NCBI GenBank assembly: GCA_022578965.1
Contig: MU400515.1
Coordinates: forward strand, 186,001-250,000
DNA: 64,000 nt
Direction of reading: 5' to 3'
Source of the DNA: Xylaria sp. FL1777
Taxonomy: Eukaryota; Ascomycota; Sordariomycetes; Xylariales; Xylariaceae
In this document: piece after piece, positions 60,865 to 64,000 of the stretch
Layout of the letters: the number at the start of each line of letters is the position of its first letter
How positions within the stretch are numbered: the stretch's first letter is position 1
Notes under the pieces: generated by a model
Database searches by the model: none
Seen by the model: only the letters and a program-made list of their open reading frames with translations
Told to the model about the DNA's origin: nothing
Program-made: the position numbers and the translations under genes

Positions 60865-61321
60865 GGTGGTTGCAATCACTTAGGTCCAGCTGCCCATGGC
60901 AGACGCGGCGACATGGAAAGTGAATCTCCAATTCGATGCGCGGTCACGTGATGTTCCGCTAGCTCCTTCGCTAATTGAGTACCGCGGTATTCAATGGGCA
61001 CTAGCTCGCTAAAGCAATACTATGACGCTATGACGGCATCCCTCCTTTAGCAGTCCTTTGGGAAAATGACAGCCTGCAGCAGCCTGGTCCCCAGCGCCCG
61101 TCACGATGATGATGGCAATGCTGTGATGCACAATACTGATTGGGCACAGTGACCCGGGGCAGAGGCCAGAGTGAAGAACCCCGCACTTATGCTGTGGTCG
61201 TACCAATCAACAACACCTATACTATTTGTTACCTACTTGTTACCTGCATGCAAAGCAAAGTCCCTTGGGACAGACCTGTAATCCAGAACCATGACGTTTC
61301 CTAGACTTCAACATCTTCAAA
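60865..61321. promoter_or_regulatory. Divergent intergenic region between MutY and kinase-like gene
   Basis: The starts at 60864 (minus) and 61322 (plus) are 457 bp apart and point away from each other, so both promoters must lie here. I see no convincing operator motif. A CACGTG-like box, GGTCACGTGATG, lies at about 60941. Confidence 0.5.
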
Positions 61322-62580
61322 ATGGCAACGTCTACTCTCGAACCACCCGATGATCTGGGAGACGACGCTTCACTTGATGCCAATATAATCGCAGGTAATG
61401 CAGACAGCCTTCATTAGGCACGGCTTTCAAGATTTGCTGATTAAGATCAGCATTGCCAACCAGCAGCGAAACCCACTTCGTGGCTCCATCGGGCGAGAGT
61501 CTTTGGGTGCAGACCGTGAAGATCGAGGCCAGAAATGGGGATAATGGCACGGGTGCTTTCTTCAAGAAGGTCACACCCCCGGCTTTGATTACCGATACCG
61601 AGAGCGAGACAGGTTGACTGACGTGAGTTTAGAGTGCTTCGGGCGACATCGGCTATGGCATGATGAAGGGAACGTTCGAGGCTGAGAATGCCGTCTACGA
61701 GTTCATTCCTGAATACGTCCCCCGTCCAGTTAGCTTTGGTACCTACATGACCCATCCCGACTTACACTTCTATATCTGTGACTTTGTCGATATGGTCGAT
61801 GACGTTCCTAGCCCCGTTGCATGGGCCGAGGCAGCCGTAGCTTTGCACAAGAGAAGCAAATGGCCCACGGGGAAGTTCGGGTTTCACTGTCCCACCCATG
61901 TAGCCAACGTTCTTATCGAGAACATTTGGGATTCGTCCTGGGAGGTTGTTTGGACTCATCAGATGAGATCACTACTTCGTCAGGATGAAGAGCTTCACGG
62001 ATTTGATGAGGAGTACTCTGAACTACAGACCACTTTCTTCAATATTGTAATCCCTACATGCCTGAGACCCTTAGAATCAAATGGTCGGTCCATATCACCA
62101 TGCCTAATTCACTCAAACTTGTGGCCCGGCAACATCAAGCCCAGGGTAGACTCAGACACCGTTTGTATGTTCGACTCATGTGCTTGTTGGGGACATCATG
62201 AAGGTGAGATATTCTTTTGAAATCCTACAAAGCTAGGGTAGCTTCAGCCAGTCATTTCTTAGCTTATGATTTTTGACATAGCTGAGTTGGGTATCTGCCG
62301 GAACCCGCGGTATCGCCTTGGGAAGCCATACATAGAAGAGTACCTGAAGCATATGCCAGTATCCGAACCGGTAGAGGATTTTGATACCCGTAATGCTTTA
62401 TACGCGATGAAGTATCATGTACTCCTCTCGATTGTTTACCATAAGGATCCCAATTTCCGACAAATGTGAGTCTTCTCAATCTCGCTACTTATGCGTAAGG
62501 CAGAGAGCTAACAAAATCAAAGTGCAATCAAAGAGATGAGACAACTTATAGAACAAGTCACTCATCCCGTACTCAACTAG
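61322..62580 (+). CDS. Fructosamine-3-kinase-like protein with degenerate catalytic loop
   Basis: Model: exons 61322-61394, 61451-61569, 61633-62203, 62282-62465 and 62523-62580; introns of 56, 63, 78 and 57 nt; 334 aa, all phases close. The product matches the fructosamine/ketosamine-3-kinase family: SSETHFVAPSGESLWVQTVKI, the beta-3 Lys (FFKK, ~63-64), FEAENAVYEFIPEYVPRP, LHKRSKWPTGKFGFHCPT, the catalytic loop, FD before GHHE (~245), then RLGKPYIEEYLKHMPVSEP. In active enzymes the catalytic loop reads HGDLW; here it is HSNLWPGN (~224-231), so the catalytic Asp is Asn. The metal-binding FD is kept. Either the activity is lost and the protein is a pseudokinase, or it differs from relatives. 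Intron 2 has a weak GTCACA donor; intron 4 ends in AAAG after GCTAAC. Confidence 0.82.
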
Positions 62581-64000
62581 TCCTGTTTCCCTATCGTACA
62601 ATTAAAAAGAACGACGGCTTATCCTACATGTATTGGATTTAATTACTTAATTTTCTATTTAATCTACAGTTTACCAATCTCAAGTTGAAACCCGTGTACC
62701 TTTCGAGATGTTGACGCTGTACATGTACCCCGCCTTATGCTCAATGACCAACTAATCACAGGCCACTCCACATGGCTGAAAAGAGCGAGCATGCTCGTTG
62801 TGTACTGGAGTCATAATCGTTGGTCGGCTATGATAAAAGGCCATTAATGATGCTTTCACTATGCGTGATAAATTGCGATGTCACTAATTGAAGTCACGGG
62901 ACTATATTCCGTCAATAATGAGCTGGTCAATTTGCATGCACATTCTCAATTTGAGACCTGAGCACATAATAAGTACACTATCTATGCATGGTGATGTTAA
63001 GGCGGGGTGTGCGTCACGTTCAGGTCTAACAAGGCAATTAGCTCCGGACCCCTTTAGTAGACTATCATGTTAGTTAGTCCTAGTTTTATGATAGCCTCCC
63101 AACAGGGTGGGCCGGCGGCTGCAAGGACGATTACACGGACGCATACATATATGTTTTGTACAAGATGAGGGCTACAATCCAAGATTCCAGTCAAGGTATG
63201 TACTGTACTTCCGCCAGATGCGCAATCTAGACGTTGAATTACCTGCCTGTTATGAGCTTCGTTCCTGTCACAAGGTTTATCTCGTACGATGCGCGATCAT
63301 CCGGCTCTGTTACCTAATTATAGGTGAGACACCGACCTGGAATAAGGTTGCTTGGTTGTTTCATTGGGTACACTGCCGAGGCTGGGGAATGCCTACTTAG
63401 ATCAAGCAGATTGAACTAACCCGAATACGTGTCGACATAGCATGCAAAACGTGATAGTGGTGATGATAACGAAGACTGTCATTCTGAGAATTGATAAGGC
63501 TTCAAGTCTTGTAAGCTCTTGATGTGAGTTCGTTTATCTCGGGCCAATCGCATCTTAGCGTCCGATGTTTTCCTAATTCCATCATCATCTTGCTTGCAAG
63601 GTTGGAGGACAATGTCTGTAATTGAAGTTGCCGAAAATGCCGCTGGTATCCATACTAGAGGCAGCAAAACGCCAAAACTAGGCTGTTTACTGCGTTAAGT
63701 AAAAAGTAGCGACCGCCTAAACTCCTACTGAGTAGTTATGCGTGTAGATCTTGATAGGCATATGCAGTGTTGGGAAATAGTTTGAATGTATTAGCGGTTA
63801 GCTAAAAGCATGCATGTGTTCGATGACGGAGCAATGGAACATTGAAGCAACCCACCTACTGTAGATATAGATGGGTAGGACAACGCTGAGATAGGGTCTT
63901 ATTGGTAGCCCAGATTCCGGTAGTACGCCGCTCAGCTTCCAACTTTAACTTTAACTGATTTTGATTCAAGTTGTGGCAGACAAGTGTAATACCAGGCCTC
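62581..64000. other. Intergenic region to the window end
   Basis: No coding signal I can support. Short open frames (62888-63073, 63107-63400) are unmatched. Composition is moderately A/T-rich. Confidence 0.4.

Overview
The window looks like nuclear DNA of a filamentous ascomycete (Pezizomycotina). The coding genes are broken by 26 short introns, mostly 48-155 nt, with GT donors and recognisable CTAAC/CTGAC branch sites. The gene content is typical of that group: three HET-domain proteins, a Clr5-ankyrin protein, an F-box protein, small secreted Cys-rich proteins, a membrane-anchored P450 and a flavin monooxygenase. I cannot assign genus or species. Exon boundaries were worked out by hand from reading frame, splice consensus and family fit; none is backed by transcripts.

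Layout. 0-5 kb: mostly gene-poor DNA with a small two-exon gene for a GRF-like zinc finger (1623-2052). 5.2-7.7 kb: a Ulp1-type SUMO/ubiquitin-like protease. 10.5-14.1 kb: a four-exon Clr5-ankyrin protein. 15.4-15.8 kb: a broken protein-kinase-like gene. 16.0-17.5 kb: a secreted DUF4185-like protein. 20.2-22.3 kb: an FAD aromatic monooxygenase. 23.3-25.3 kb: HET protein 1. 26.1-27.1 kb: a cryptic zinc-ribbon-like gene with an in-frame stop. 28.4-30.7 kb: two small secreted Cys-containing proteins. 30.9-33.2 kb: HET protein 2. 34.5-36.0 kb: a bifunctional 6-phosphofructo-2-kinase/fructose-2,6-bisphosphatase. 39.1-40.2 kb: a DUF829/TMEM53-like protein. 42.6-44.2 kb: a cytochrome P450. 45.1-48.2 kb: HET protein 3. 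49.6 kb: a small Cys-rich protein. 52.7-54.3 kb: an F-box-like protein carrying a perfect 20-bp inverted repeat inside its coding sequence. 55.3-62.6 kb: a denser block with an alpha/beta hydrolase, a PNGase A-type amidase, the DNA glycosylase MutY and a fructosamine-kinase-like protein that lacks the usual catalytic Asp.

How the genes work together. There is no clear biosynthetic cluster: the monooxygenase and the P450 are 20 kb apart with unrelated genes between them. The theme of the first 50 kb is accessory DNA for self/non-self recognition and secretion (HET, Clr5-ankyrin, small secreted proteins), with two housekeeping-type genes set in it (Ulp1, PFK2/FBPase2). The last 9 kb carries conserved cellular genes closely spaced, with MutY and the kinase-like gene diverging from a shared 457-bp region. 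The most unusual points are the F-box hairpin, repeated use of AAG 3' splice sites (six of 26 introns), the degenerate catalytic loop in the kinase-like protein, and hidden or decayed genes in apparently empty stretches.
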